Of a stretch of 64,000 nucleotides of DNA, positions 9,075 through 16,693 are shown one piece after another. Within the stretch, counting starts at the first letter, position 1, and every line of letters begins with the position of its first letter. This DNA is from Clostridium sp. Its GTDB lineage: Bacteria; Bacillota; Clostridia; Lachnospirales; Lachnospiraceae. A program made the position numbers and the translations under genes. The notes under the pieces are model-generated. The model made no database searches and had not been told where the DNA came from. It worked only from the letters and a program-made list of their open reading frames with translations. The stretch spans positions 1 through 64,000 of the forward strand of contig JAGZZT010000001.1 of assembly GCA_018377235.1 (NCBI GenBank), read 5' to 3'.

Positions 9075-9500
9075 ATGAATATTTTATTTTTCTTAACGCC
9101 TAAAAGCGATGTGGCTTTAATCTATGAGGATGATACTCTGGATGAGGCTCTCGAGAAGATGGAGAGCTATAAATATGCGGCCATGCCGATTATCAGCCGT
9201 CAGGGACGGTATGTGGGAACTATTACGGAAGGAGATTTGCTTTGGGGCATTAAGAATAAGTATGATTTTACGTTTAAAGGATTGGAACGGGTTCAGGTAA
9301 CGGAAGTTCCCAGAAGACTTGACAACCAGCCGGTATTTGCAGATTCTGATATGGAGGATCTGCTGGATAAAGCTATGAATCAGAACTTTGTTCCTGTTTT
9401 GGATGATCAGAAGAACTTTATTGGAATTGTTACGAGGAAAGATATTATTAAATATCTGAGCAATCAGTTAAAGAAACAGGCAAAAGAGGTAAAAGCCTGA
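9075..9500 (+). CDS. Two-CBS-domain protein
   Basis: A small cytoplasmic protein of 141 residues made almost entirely of a CBS pair (about 8-62 and 74-135). Typical segments are AMPIISRQGRYVGTITEGDLLWG and FIGIVTRKDIIKYL. CBS pairs bind adenine nucleotides or related ligands and act as sensors. There is no attached enzymatic domain, so the target is unknown. It is preceded by AAGGAG and probably co-transcribed with the LUD gene; a bidirectional terminator follows. Confidence 0.9.
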   Translation: MNILFFLTPKSDVALIYEDDTLDEALEKMESYKYAAMPIISRQGRYVGTITEGDLLWGIKNKYDFTFKGLERVQVTEVPRRLDNQPVFADSDMEDLLDKAMNQNFVPVLDDQKNFIGIVTRKDIIKYLSNQLKKQAKEVKA

Positions 9501-9504
9501 TATT

Positions 9505-9568
9505 AAAAAAGAGGAGTCTGTTTTCCAGCGCTCTTAACTGGAGCAGGGAAACAGACTCCTCTTTTTTT
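9505..9568. terminator. Bidirectional terminator between the CBS gene and trkH
   Basis: AAAAAAGAGGAGTCTGTTT with following CC (9505-9526) pairs with GGAAACAGACTCCTCTTTTTTT (9547-9568). A/T tracts on both sides allow termination of both converging units. Confidence 0.92.
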
Positions 9569-9583
9569 GTTATAGAAAACTTT

Positions 9584-11023
9584 TTAGAACTTCTTCCACG
9601 TATCTTTTACAAAGAGCAGGAGAAGTGGGAATAACTCAAGTCTTCCGGCCAGCATATCAAAAATCAGTACACATTTAGCAGGATCAGAAAAGAGTCCGAA
9701 ATTTTGGGATGGTCCAACCAGCTCCAGGCCTGGGCCGATATTATTCAAGGTAGCAGCTACAGCAGTAAAGTTTGTGATCAAATCGTGATTGTCAAAACCT
9801 ACCAATAAAATAGAAAAAGCGAAAACAAGAACATAGGCAGTCATAAATACATTGATGGATCGAACGATCTCATGTTCTACTACCTTGCCGTCCATGGAAA
9901 TTTTGCGTACTCCCTTGGGATGAAGAAACAGGTGGAGTTCTTTGTTGACAGTTTTTAAAAGGATTACAAAACGGGATACCTTGATTCCGCCGCCTGTACT
10001 TCCGGCACAGGCGCCTACAAACATCAGCATGACAAGGATTGTACGCGAAACCTGAGGCCAGCTGTTAAAATCCGTGGTCGCATAGCCGGTAGTTGTGATA
10101 ATAGATCCTACCTGGAAGGCCGCCTGCTGAAAGGCTTCCATGACAGATGGGTACAGGCCCCGTATATTAAAGGTAATGATGGAGATGGTGATGGCGATAA
10201 TTGCCAGATAGCAGCGCACCTCCTCGTTTTTCATCGCCTTTTTCGGCTTCCGCATTAAAAGCAGAAAATAGAAGTTAAAGTTGATTCCAAATAAAATCAT
10301 AAATACAGTGACTACATTCTGCAGGTAGGGAGAATAACTGGCCATGCTGTCGTTTTTTATGCCGAAGCCGCCAGTTCCCGCTGTTCCAAAGGTAGTGGTC
10401 AAGGCATCAAAAAGAGGCATATTTCCAGCCAGGAGAAGCAGAATTTCCAAAATAGTCATAGCCATGTAAATCGAGTACAGGATTTTAGCAGTGGATTGTA
10501 TTTTAGGAACCAGCTTTTCTACAGACGGACCAGGGCTTTCTGCTTTCATCAGATTCATATGGTAGCCGCCTGTCAGGGGAAGAAGGCTTAAAATAAATAC
10601 CAGAACTCCCATGCCCCCAATCCAGTGGGTAAAGCTTCTCCAGAAAAGAATGCATCGGGGCAGAGATTCCACCTCGCTTAAAATGCTGGCTCCTGTCGTG
10701 GTAAATCCAGAAACTGTCTCAAACAGCGCATCCACTGGATTCGTGATGGAGCCGCTGAACAGAAAGGGAAGAGATCCCATGACACTCAGAACAATCCAGC
10801 TTAAGGAAACCGATACAAAACCTTCTTTAGTATAAAATACCATGTTTTTCGGTTTTTTCATTGTCAGGGGAGCGCCGAACAGGAAACACAGTCCCATGGC
10901 AGCCAAAAAAGAAAAACCGGCAGCTTCCTGATAGATGACAGCGGTCAGGCAGGGGAGCAGCATCAAGAAGCCTTCACAATTCAAAATCCACCCGATTACA
11001 TAGGCGATCATTGCATAATTCAC
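9584..11023 (-). CDS. trkH: Trk-type potassium uptake membrane subunit TrkH
   Basis: The 479-residue polytopic protein has the TrkH/KtrB arrangement of four M1-P-M2 repeats. Visible P-loop regions include FETVSGFTTTGASIL, TTFGTAGTGGFGI and GSIITTTGYATTDF. It forms the K+-translocating dimer that works with the TrkA ring. The GTG start at 11023 has AAGGAGG seven bases upstream on the minus strand. It lies 12 nt after the trkA stop, so the two form an operon transcribed leftwards with trkA first. Confidence 0.95.
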   Translation of the reverse strand: MNYAMIAYVIGWILNCEGFLMLLPCLTAVIYQEAAGFSFLAAMGLCFLFGAPLTMKKPKNMVFYTKEGFVSVSLSWIVLSVMGSLPFLFSGSITNPVDALFETVSGFTTTGASILSEVESLPRCILFWRSFTHWIGGMGVLVFILSLLPLTGGYHMNLMKAESPGPSVEKLVPKIQSTAKILYSIYMAMTILEILLLLAGNMPLFDALTTTFGTAGTGGFGIKNDSMASYSPYLQNVVTVFMILFGINFNFYFLLLMRKPKKAMKNEEVRCYLAIIAITISIITFNIRGLYPSVMEAFQQAAFQVGSIITTTGYATTDFNSWPQVSRTILVMLMFVGACAGSTGGGIKVSRFVILLKTVNKELHLFLHPKGVRKISMDGKVVEHEIVRSINVFMTAYVLVFAFSILLVGFDNHDLITNFTAVAATLNNIGPGLELVGPSQNFGLFSDPAKCVLIFDMLAGRLELFPLLLLFVKDTWKKF

Positions 11024-11035
11024 AGTGCTACCTCC

Positions 11036-12394
11036 TTAATGCTCCAGAATATCCAGGATATTCTGCTGCCCTCGTTCCAGAGTTACTACGATAACAGAAT
11101 CACCTACTTGAATAGAATCGTGGCCTCTGGGGATCAGGACCTGTTCTCCCCTGCGGATGCAGCAGATCAGATGGCCGGGCCTTATTTTAAGCTTGGCAAG
11201 AGGGATATCTGTCACAGGACAGGTATCCAGGATAGAAAATTCCAAGGCTTCCACCCGGTTATCCAGCAGCCGATACAATGTTTCGATAGTGTTAACTGCA
11301 GAATGGTGCATACTGCGAACATGCTGGATAATATAGTCAGTTGTTAAATATTTAGGATAAATAACGCTGCCGATATCCAGTCCTTCAATAATATCGTCAA
11401 AAGCCAGCCGGTTGACTTTTGAAATCAGCTTTGCCTTTGAATTTTTCTTGGCGAAGAGAGCCAGAAGAATATTTTCCTCATCCAGATTCGTCAGAGTGAC
11501 AAAGGCTTCCGCCTGTCCCAGTCCCTCTTCCATTAAAAGATGACGATCTGTACCATCACCATGAATGATTGTCGCACCGGGCAGAAGGCTGCTGAGAGCC
11601 TCACAGCGTTCCAGGCTGTTTTCCACAATCCTTACCCTGACACCGTTTTTAAGAAGCTGTTTAGCCAGGTAGTAGCCGATAGTTCCGCCTCCGACAATCA
11701 TTACAGACTGCACTGGCTTGACTGGGAGAGAAAAATGCTTTAGGAAACGGTGTACCTGCTCCTTGGATGCTACAAATGAGATGGCATCATTTTCACGCAG
11801 AATAAAATTTCCATCGGGAATGTAGACGGTATCGTCCCTCTCTACAGCGCATACTAAAATATCACTGCCGGATCGGGCAGGCAGATCCATGACCCTCACG
11901 CCGTCGAGAGGGATCTGATTATCCACCTTCAGTTTCACAAGGTAAATTCTGCCGTTCGCAAACGTATCAATTTTGCTGGCTGCCGGGAAGCGAAGCAGTT
12001 TTTCGATCTCCCGCGCTGTAGTCAGCTCAGGGTTGATAATCATAGATACGCCCATTTGCGCTTTGATAAAGTCAATTTCCTGGCTGTACATAGGATTTCT
12101 GACCCTGGCGACCGTCTGGCAGCGTCCAGCTTTTCTGGCAATCAGGCAGCATAGGAGATTTAGTTCGTCTGAACCGGTAACGGAGATGAGGATATCAGCC
12201 TGTGATACCCCAGCCTCCAAAAGAGTAGTAATGCTTGCTCCGTTTCCGATGATTCCCATTACATCTAAATCTTCTGTAATAGTCTGAATTTTCTTGGGAT
12301 TTGTGTCAATAACAGTGATGTTGTGATTTTCGGAAACCAGCTGCTCTGTCAAGGCCCGCCCGACTTTTCCGCAGCCAATGATAATAATTTTCAT
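11036..12394 (-). CDS. trkA: Trk system peripheral NAD-binding subunit TrkA
   Basis: A cytosolic regulatory subunit of 452 residues with two tandem RCK units. Each has a Rossmann nucleotide-binding part (IIGCGKVGRA at about 4-13 and IVGGGTIGYYLA near 233) followed by a TrkA-C domain. The double-unit size matches the enterobacterial TrkA layout rather than single-unit KtrA. It gates TrkH through NAD(H)/ATP binding. First gene of the trkA-trkH operon; its promoter region carries four 11-bp repeats (see 12532-12575). Confidence 0.95.
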   Translation of the reverse strand: MKIIIIGCGKVGRALTEQLVSENHNITVIDTNPKKIQTITEDLDVMGIIGNGASITTLLEAGVSQADILISVTGSDELNLLCCLIARKAGRCQTVARVRNPMYSQEIDFIKAQMGVSMIINPELTTAREIEKLLRFPAASKIDTFANGRIYLVKLKVDNQIPLDGVRVMDLPARSGSDILVCAVERDDTVYIPDGNFILRENDAISFVASKEQVHRFLKHFSLPVKPVQSVMIVGGGTIGYYLAKQLLKNGVRVRIVENSLERCEALSSLLPGATIIHGDGTDRHLLMEEGLGQAEAFVTLTNLDEENILLALFAKKNSKAKLISKVNRLAFDDIIEGLDIGSVIYPKYLTTDYIIQHVRSMHHSAVNTIETLYRLLDNRVEALEFSILDTCPVTDIPLAKLKIRPGHLICCIRRGEQVLIPRGHDSIQVGDSVIVVTLERGQQNILDILEH

Positions 12395-12507
12395 AAAACA
12401 GTTACTCCATTCCGACAGTATATCTTCTGTACTTTAATATCTGCAGGAGGCGCCTGAAAAGACTGTTCCCTTCAGCATGTCTTGCCTGCATCTGAGATCA
12501 TATGGCT

Positions 12508-12536
12508 ATTATAGCAAAAGGGCAGAATAAAATAAA
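12508..12536 (-). promoter_or_regulatory. Promoter of trkA-trkH (extended -10)
   Basis: On the minus strand TATAAT (plus 12508-12513) is preceded by TGC, an extended -10. Seventeen bases upstream the -35 position reads TTTATT, a poor match, and is overlapped by the 11-bp repeats. A weak -35 beside direct repeats suggests activator dependence (inference). Confidence 0.65.
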
Positions 12537-12575
12537 GATAAGATAAAGATAAAATAAAGATAAAATTAAGATAAA
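12532..12575. repeat. Four 11-bp direct repeats upstream of trkA, candidate operator
   Basis: ATAAAGATAAG, ATAAAGATAAA, ATAAAGATAAA and ATTAAGATAAA follow each other without a gap (12532-12542, 12543-12553, 12554-12564, 12565-12575). On the trkA strand each unit reads as a form of TTTATCTTTAT. A period of one helical turn placed over the -35 region is the layout used by OmpR/PhoB-family response regulators. Which regulator binds is unknown. The rest of the 503-bp gap 12395-12897 has no gene. Confidence 0.7.
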
Positions 12576-12632
12576 GCAAGGAAATGACAGAGAAACTTTG
12601 TTTTTTAGGGAGAGGTCTATAAAAGAGGAGGA

Positions 12633-12654
12633 GCCGGACAGATATCTGCCCGGC
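12633..12654. repeat. Near-perfect palindrome GCCGG-CAGAT/ATCTG-CCGGC
   Basis: A 22-bp palindrome has five-base outer and five-base inner arms separated by one mismatch and with no loop, so it suits protein binding or cruciform formation better than an RNA hairpin. It sits in the gap between trkA and the Cys-rich gene. No U-tract follows. Confidence 0.4.
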
Positions 12655-12812
12655 TTATTATGAAAAAAATATTACTGTCTCTTTCGAGAAGTATTTGGTT
12701 TCTATGGTTATTAGTATAGAGAGAGTTTGTGTACCGGATTTGGAGAAATTGTAAACAATCTTTGAACAGAACGTAAGTAATTTATGAATGGAGAGGATAG
12801 CTTCAAGATAAG

Positions 12813-12847
12813 GAAACTGCCGCAGAGCAATTTCCTGCGGCAGTTTC
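12813..12847 (-). terminator. Terminator-like hairpin after the Cys-rich gene
   Basis: GAAACTGCCGCAG (12813-12825) is perfectly complementary to CTGCGGCAGTTTC (12835-12847). It lies 51 bases past the minus-strand stop at 12898. The U-tract is poor on either strand. Confidence 0.6.
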
Positions 12848-12897
12848 TGTCTGACAGCTTTATGCAGCGGCAGAAAACTCAGTTACAGAATGGAGGA

Positions 12898-13179
12898 CTA
12901 TGCGCCGCATCCACATCCTCCAGAGGAACCGCTGTTGTTCAGCGGCATAATACAGTTTGCAATGCCGGCATCATAACCGTTCTGATAACCAGTCTGACAG
13001 CCGGCAGCATAGCCGTCATTATAGCCGTTTCGATAGCAGGCATTTCCAGAACAGCAGGAACTGGAAGAGGTATTGCCGCAGCAGGAATTGGAAGTATTGG
13101 TATCGTCACAGCAGTTTGCACAGCACCGGCAGCATCGTCTCTGACATCCACAGTTACTATATCTTCTAAAACAACACAT
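12898..13179 (-). CDS. Small cysteine-rich protein, possible spore-layer protein
   Basis: I do not recognise a named family. The 93-residue product contains 19 cysteines. The N-terminal half has CC pairs spaced every few residues with Arg, Asn and Ser (CCxx and SSSSCC patterns). The C-terminal half has a Gly-Tyr repeat (GYNDGYAAGCQTGYQNGYDAG), and the end is GCGCGA. The start is well supported by AAGGAGAT eight bases before the ATG on the minus strand. A good sigma-E-like promoter (13211-13241) and the neighbouring cotJ operon suggest it is made during sporulation and cross-linked into a coat or crust, but this is inference. The opposite strand also has a long open frame, which I read as a shadow. 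Confidence 0.75.
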   Translation of the reverse strand: MCCFRRYSNCGCQRRCCRCCANCCDDTNTSNSCCGNTSSSSCCSGNACYRNGYNDGYAAGCQTGYQNGYDAGIANCIMPLNNSGSSGGCGCGA

Positions 13180-13210
13180 ATAAATATCTCCTTGATTAAT
13201 TATTATTTAT

Positions 13211-13241
13211 AATATATGGTATGTACATGGGGACAATAGGT
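13211..13241 (-). promoter_or_regulatory. Sigma-E-like promoter for the Cys-rich gene
   Basis: On the minus strand ACCTATT (plus 13235-13241) is followed by 16 bases and CATATATT (plus 13211-13218). This resembles the mother-cell sigma-E boxes (kmATATT and CATACAnT). The -10 lies 32 bases before the start codon. Confidence 0.45.
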
Positions 13242-13268
13242 TCCAAACATATTAAAACAGGAGGCAGT

Positions 13269-13514
13269 ATGTTTCAGATTCATTCGATCATTCATTTAAA
13301 CAGCGGAGCCTGGTCCTGCAGAGCACAGTGCAAAACTATACAGTCTGCAGAAAAAATTCGTGCCGGTTTTACCGGGCCTGTCCGTCAAATTAGTATATTT
13401 GCAGATTTGTATCGGGAAGGGATGGAACTTGTGCTGGAAGGGCCGGACAGAGAGACAGTGGAAAAGCTGGCAGATATTTTGAATCATTCAGCAGCAGAAC
13501 TGCTTGAGAATTAA
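13269..13514 (+). CDS. Small protein with a degenerate HPr-like C-terminal half
   Basis: An 81-residue protein. I chose ATG 13269 because AGGAGG (13259-13264) lies just before it; an upstream in-frame ATG at 13221 has no such site. The C-terminal stretch (GMELVLEGPDRETVEKLADIL) matches the last strand and helix of HPr-type phosphocarriers (an E-rich strand, then a G-D-E helix), but the N-terminal part does not show the HPr active-site His or the regulatory Ser motif. Two clearer HPr-like proteins occur in the same window. Role unknown. It is closed by a strong bidirectional hairpin. Confidence 0.6.
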   Translation: MFQIHSIIHLNSGAWSCRAQCKTIQSAEKIRAGFTGPVRQISIFADLYREGMELVLEGPDRETVEKLADILNHSAAELLEN

Positions 13515-13540
13515 AAAACAAAAGGAGCGGAAGCTGTCAG

Positions 13541-13590
13541 GTGAAAAAGAAAGTTTTCCATAATTACAGAAGAAAAACTTTCTTTTTCAC
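13541..13590. terminator. Bidirectional terminator between the small gene and cotJC
   Basis: GTGAAAAAGAAAGTTTT (13541-13557) is perfectly complementary to AAAACTTTCTTTTTCAC (13574-13590). The 17-bp stem is A/T-rich at both ends and lies between converging genes. Confidence 0.75.
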
Positions 13591-13653
13591 GCTATCTGTA
13601 AGACTGCAGATCAAGAAAATCAGAGATTTTCAGATGTTGAAGAAGTGGTTCAA

Positions 13654-14256
13654 TTATTTTACACGATCAAATTCAGGGTTAAAGGCGTAAAAGTTTTTGC
13701 TGTCCAGGCGATCCTGCAGATTTCTTAAAGCTTCACCGAATCTTTGGTAGTGAACAATTTCACGTTCACGCAAGTAACGGATTGGATCGCAGACATCAGG
13801 ATCTTTTACAACACGGAGAATATTATCATAAGTGGAGCGGGCCTTTTGTTCCGCAGCGAGATCCTCTGTCAGATCTGTGATGGCGTCTCCTTTTACCTGG
13901 AATTCGCAGGAATTAAAGGGGATGCCTCCGGCGGCCTGCGGCCAGATTCCTGTAGTGTGGTCAATGTAGTAAGGGCCGAAGCCGGATTCTTCAATCTGAT
14001 CAGGTGTCAGGTTTCTTGTGAGCTGGCAGACAATAGCAGCCACGATCTCCATATGAGCCAGTTCCTCGGTACCAATATCGGTTAGAAGGCCTTTCCCGTC
14101 AGCGTAAGGCATAGTATAGCGCTGAGAGAGGTAGCGCATGGAGGCGCCGATCTCCCCATCGGGCCCGCCATACTGACTCATAATAAACTGCGCAATTTTA
14201 GGATTCGTCTGAGTGATTTTAACTGGGTACTGAAGCCGTTTTTCATATCTCCACAT
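13654..14256 (-). CDS. cotJC: Spore coat protein CotJC, manganese-catalase family
   Basis: The 200-residue product is a four-helix-bundle dimanganese-catalase-like protein of the inner coat. Metal-ligand type motifs are present: an E in the first helix region, EELAHMEIV, then AEQKARSTYDNIL, and EREIVHYQRFGEAL. Family members protect or structure the spore coat. Start ATG 14256 has GGGAGGTG just upstream on the minus strand. It is the third gene of cotJABC and begins three bases after the cotJB stop. Confidence 0.95.
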   Translation of the reverse strand: MWRYEKRLQYPVKITQTNPKIAQFIMSQYGGPDGEIGASMRYLSQRYTMPYADGKGLLTDIGTEELAHMEIVAAIVCQLTRNLTPDQIEESGFGPYYIDHTTGIWPQAAGGIPFNSCEFQVKGDAITDLTEDLAAEQKARSTYDNILRVVKDPDVCDPIRYLREREIVHYQRFGEALRNLQDRLDSKNFYAFNPEFDRVK

Positions 14257-14259
14257 AGG

Positions 14260-14556
14260 TTACACCTCCCCTTCCCATGGCCACTTTTCTGCTGCCCAGG
14301 TCCAGCGGTCTGTATTTTTGACAGCGTCAACCAGAAGGGGACCATATTGAGCCTGCCAGCTTTCTAAGGCTTCTTTGCGGAGTCCAGCAACATAATGATA
14401 GTAATTTAACGCTTCCTGATCCGTTGGATGAGTATCCAGATAGAGGACAACATCATCCATTGCAAAACTGGCCTGATCGATACGGCGCATAAGAGCATCT
14501 TTGTCTGTAGAATTTGTGACGGAATTGCTGCTGTTATTTGTCATTGTTCCAAACAT
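14260..14556 (-). CDS. cotJB: Spore coat protein CotJB
   Basis: A 98-residue CotJB-family protein; the core DQASFAMDDVVLYLDTHPTD and YGPL...W.W..WPWEGEV tail are typical. I start it at ATG 14556, which overlaps the cotJA stop (TGATG) and has GGGAGGTG about seven bases upstream; the alternative GTG at 14565 overlaps that ribosome site. It is required for coat assembly of CotJC in Bacillus. The N-terminal Asn/Ser-rich extension looks disordered. Confidence 0.92.
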   Translation of the reverse strand: MFGTMTNNSSNSVTNSTDKDALMRRIDQASFAMDDVVLYLDTHPTDQEALNYYHYVAGLRKEALESWQAQYGPLLVDAVKNTDRWTWAAEKWPWEGEV

Positions 14557-15080
14557 CAGATACACCTCCCTGCTAAGAATGGAAGATCGAGATCCGGGAA
14601 AATGGTTCCCCTGAAAAAACCATTGTCTAAGTCATAGGTTTTTCCCCAGCGCTGCATGGGAACATAGGCCATACCCACAGGATATTTAGAAAAATCAATC
14701 GGGCAGCCGGAGACAGAAGGATTTTCTTCAGAGCTGTTTCTTGGTTCAGGTTTTAGAATAGGGCCAGGACCAGGTTCTGGAGCTGTCTGGCATCCTGGTG
14801 CTGCAGCTTGATTTTGTTCTGTATCAGTATTCTGCCATGGAGGGCAGCTGCCGGGATTTGGGCAGCTCCAGCCCCATTCTCCATACTGCCCGTACAGAGC
14901 CTGGCGTTCTACAATTGGATCCTTTTGATATTCCTGACCGGAAACCCTGTCTCTGCCCGGCATGATATTGGCACTGCGCCAGTCTCTGGCAGAGGAATTT
15001 CCAATCTGACTGCGTATGGAGCGGGAAGAAAATGGTTCTTTTTCTTTCACGCCGGAATACTGCTGATCATAGCAACTCAT
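14556..15080 (-). CDS. cotJA: Spore coat-associated protein CotJA, long form
   Basis: The C-terminal ~60 residues are recognisable CotJA (GMAYVPMQRWGKTYDLDNGF, then GTIFPDLDLPFLAGRC). Ahead of it is a ~115-residue hydrophilic extension rich in Arg, Ser, Gln, Pro and Cys, including a PEPGPGPILKPEP stretch, much longer than the Bacillus protein (about 80 residues). The extension is probably disordered and specific to this clade. First gene of the cotJ operon, preceded by a sporulation-sigma-like promoter at 15116-15145. Confidence 0.88.
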   Translation of the reverse strand: MSCYDQQYSGVKEKEPFSSRSIRSQIGNSSARDWRSANIMPGRDRVSGQEYQKDPIVERQALYGQYGEWGWSCPNPGSCPPWQNTDTEQNQAAAPGCQTAPEPGPGPILKPEPRNSSEENPSVSGCPIDFSKYPVGMAYVPMQRWGKTYDLDNGFFRGTIFPDLDLPFLAGRCI

Positions 15081-15115
15081 ATTTCATTTGCCCTTTCCTG
15101 ATTAGTTTACAATTT

Positions 15116-15145
15116 TATCATATGTTTGACAGCACGTTCACTGTT
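15116..15145 (-). promoter_or_regulatory. Sigma-K/sigma-E-like promoter of cotJABC
   Basis: On the minus strand AACA (plus 15142-15145), 17 bases and CATATGATA (plus 15116-15124) fit the late mother-cell sigma-K pattern (mACm, N16-17, CATAnnnTA). In Bacillus the operon is sigma-E dependent and CATATGAT also resembles that -10, so the exact sigma factor is not settled. Confidence 0.5.
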
Positions 15146-15372
15146 CCCGGAAAGGGTATATTTTTAAAAAGTATTGTCAGAGGGAGGCTGGCATAAGATT
15201 CTGATCTGTTCTGACGGGAATAATCATGTTTTTTGTTCTGCTGCAGCTTTTTTTTGCATATATTATAGTGTTTGAGTCTGGAATTTAACGCTCCAAATCG
15301 CAGCGGTGCTTTCAGGCAGAAAGCGGTGTTTCAGATGTTATTTTAGTCTTATGGAAAAAGGAGGCAGAATAT

Positions 15373-15606
15373 ATGCCAAGAGGCAGAAGAAAAACATGCA
15401 GAGAAAAACTGGAAGAGCTGAGAGAACTGATTGCTTCTCAGGAAGCTCAGTTAAAGGAACTGAAACAGAGAGAAAAAGAATTGAAGAAGCAGCAAAAGGA
15501 GGAGGATTTGCGCTGTCTGGCGCAGTTGATGGAAAAGAAACATATCAGTGCGGACAGGCTGGCAGAAATTTTGAAGGAAGCACATAAATTCCGCGCAGGA
15601 GCCTAA
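15373..15606 (+). CDS. Small coiled-coil hypothetical protein
   Basis: A 77-residue charged protein. Residues about 10-47 form a Lys/Glu/Leu/Gln heptad-rich helix (LEELRELIASQ, then QREKELKKQQKEE), and the C-terminus has a short helix-turn segment (KKHISADRLAEILKEAHKF) that could be DNA- or protein-binding. AAGGAGG lies eight bases before the ATG. It is convergent with the downstream HAD gene. No family recognised. Confidence 0.7.
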   Translation: MPRGRRKTCREKLEELRELIASQEAQLKELKQREKELKKQQKEEDLRCLAQLMEKKHISADRLAEILKEAHKFRAGA

Positions 15607-15645
15607 GGGCGCTGCGCGGGAATGAAATACTTAATCTTAAAAGCC

Positions 15646-16422
15646 TTAAAACAGATTCAGATGGGAGCAGGCCTTCCAGATTCCGTCTTTTTCAATGGAA
15701 TCTGTAACGAAATCAGCGCAGGCCTTCAGCTCTTCTATTGCATTTCCCATGGCGACTCCAGTTCCGGCAGCCTGTATAATTTCTATGTCATTCATACTGT
15801 CCCCAAAGGCCACGGTATCCTTTAAAGAAGGATCCTCTCCAAAATATTCTGCTAAAAGGCGCAGCCCATCTGCCTTGGAGTGCCCTTTTTCGATTACATC
15901 TGCGCCGTGCTTTCCTGCAAACAAAGGAAGCCGGAGCGTTGGAAAATTCTGTTCAATCTGGGCAGCCTGACGTTCATTTCCTACAAATGCTAAAGTCCGT
16001 ATTTTCATGTTTAAAAGCTGCCATGGATCGCCGAATCGTCTGCCGGAAATGCCCCAGTGCATCTGATCACTTTCTTCCACTACTTCAGGGTGGATATAAA
16101 AATCATCATCACCCACAGTTACACCGATGGCAAAGCCCTGCTTATCACAGTAGGAGAGCAGTTCTTTCAAGAGAGTCTGGTCAAAGGTGTGTTCATAAAG
16201 CAGAGTATTTCCTGCTGTCACCTTGGTTCCATTCATATGTACGATTCCATCCGGTCTCAGGATATCGCGGTATTTGCAGCTGTAATAATTATCCATATCC
16301 CTTCCTGTAGCCAGAACAATTTTGTGGTGTTTCCTCAGCAGTTCCACAGCCTTCAGGGCGCTGGGAGTGATTTGTCCGGTTTTGTGATCCAATAGAGTCA
16401 TATCTAAGTCGAAGCTGATCAT
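15646..16422 (-). CDS. HAD-superfamily phosphatase, Cof-type (HAD-IIB)
   Basis: The 258-residue protein begins with the HAD motif I, MISFDLDMTLLDH (the catalytic DxD is D5 and D7), has the motif II Thr in LATGRD, a type-IIB cap, and motif III/IV GHSKADGLRLL and AFGDSMNDIEII. Cof-type enzymes dephosphorylate sugar phosphates or cofactors; the substrate is unknown. The ATG at 16422 has AAGGAGG upstream on the minus strand. A longer open frame continues upstream but runs into the tRNA-Pro gene, so it is not used. Confidence 0.92.
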   Translation of the reverse strand: MISFDLDMTLLDHKTGQITPSALKAVELLRKHHKIVLATGRDMDNYYSCKYRDILRPDGIVHMNGTKVTAGNTLLYEHTFDQTLLKELLSYCDKQGFAIGVTVGDDDFYIHPEVVEESDQMHWGISGRRFGDPWQLLNMKIRTLAFVGNERQAAQIEQNFPTLRLPLFAGKHGADVIEKGHSKADGLRLLAEYFGEDPSLKDTVAFGDSMNDIEIIQAAGTGVAMGNAIEELKACADFVTDSIEKDGIWKACSHLNLF

Positions 16423-16466
16423 AGGCGTTCCTCCTTGTATTGGTTTATTCAACAGTTCCAATAAAG

Positions 16467-16506
16467 CAAAAAGACAGGGAATTATGCAATAACACAATTC
16501 TCTGTC
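16467..16506 (-). terminator. Terminator of tRNA-Pro
   Basis: On the minus strand GACAGAGAATT and AATTCCCTGTC (plus 16496-16506 and 16473-16483) form an 11-bp stem with one mismatch, followed by TTTTT (plus 16468-16472). Confidence 0.8.
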
Positions 16507-16514
16507 CTCTGAAA

Positions 16515-16588
16515 TCGGGGCAACAGGATTTGAACCTGCGACCTCTCGGCCCCCAGCCGAGCGCGCTACCAAGCTACGCCATACCCCG
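16515..16588 (-). tRNA. tRNA-Pro (GGG)
   Basis: On the minus strand the acceptor arms CGGGGTA and TGCCCCG pair (16588-16582 with 16522-16516; one T-G pair), and the anticodon stem CTCGG/CCGAG encloses the loop CTGGGGG, giving anticodon GGG. The T arm CAGGTTCAAATCCTG is canonical. The discriminator is A and CCA is not encoded. Length 74 nt. It is a single-gene transcript upstream of the HAD gene with its own promoter and terminator. Confidence 0.95.
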
Positions 16589-16597
16589 GTGTTTCCT

Positions 16598-16603
16598 ATT
16601 ATA
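16598..16603 (-). promoter_or_regulatory. Extended -10 element of tRNA-Pro
   Basis: On the minus strand TGCTATAAT (TATAAT at plus 16598-16603) ends about ten bases before the tRNA 5' end. The -35 position (CTTCCA) is weak, so the promoter relies on the TGn extension. Confidence 0.6.
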
Positions 16604-16693
16604 GCACAAATCATCAAAAATGGAAGCCCTATTTTTATTTTTTGAAAAAAATATTTTTTCATGAATATAGATACTTTTATTTTTCTTTATATT

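Noticed and set aside
12784..13212. Plus-strand open frame of 142 codons opposite the Cys-rich gene
   Set aside because: No ribosome site, and its Ala/Ile/Thr/Val run is the antisense of the Cys/Asn/Ser-rich minus-strand gene, which has a good AAGGAGAT site.
16424..16662. Upstream extension of the HAD gene on the minus strand
   Set aside because: It would translate through tRNA-Pro; the ATG at 16422 has AAGGAGG and the HAD motif begins there.
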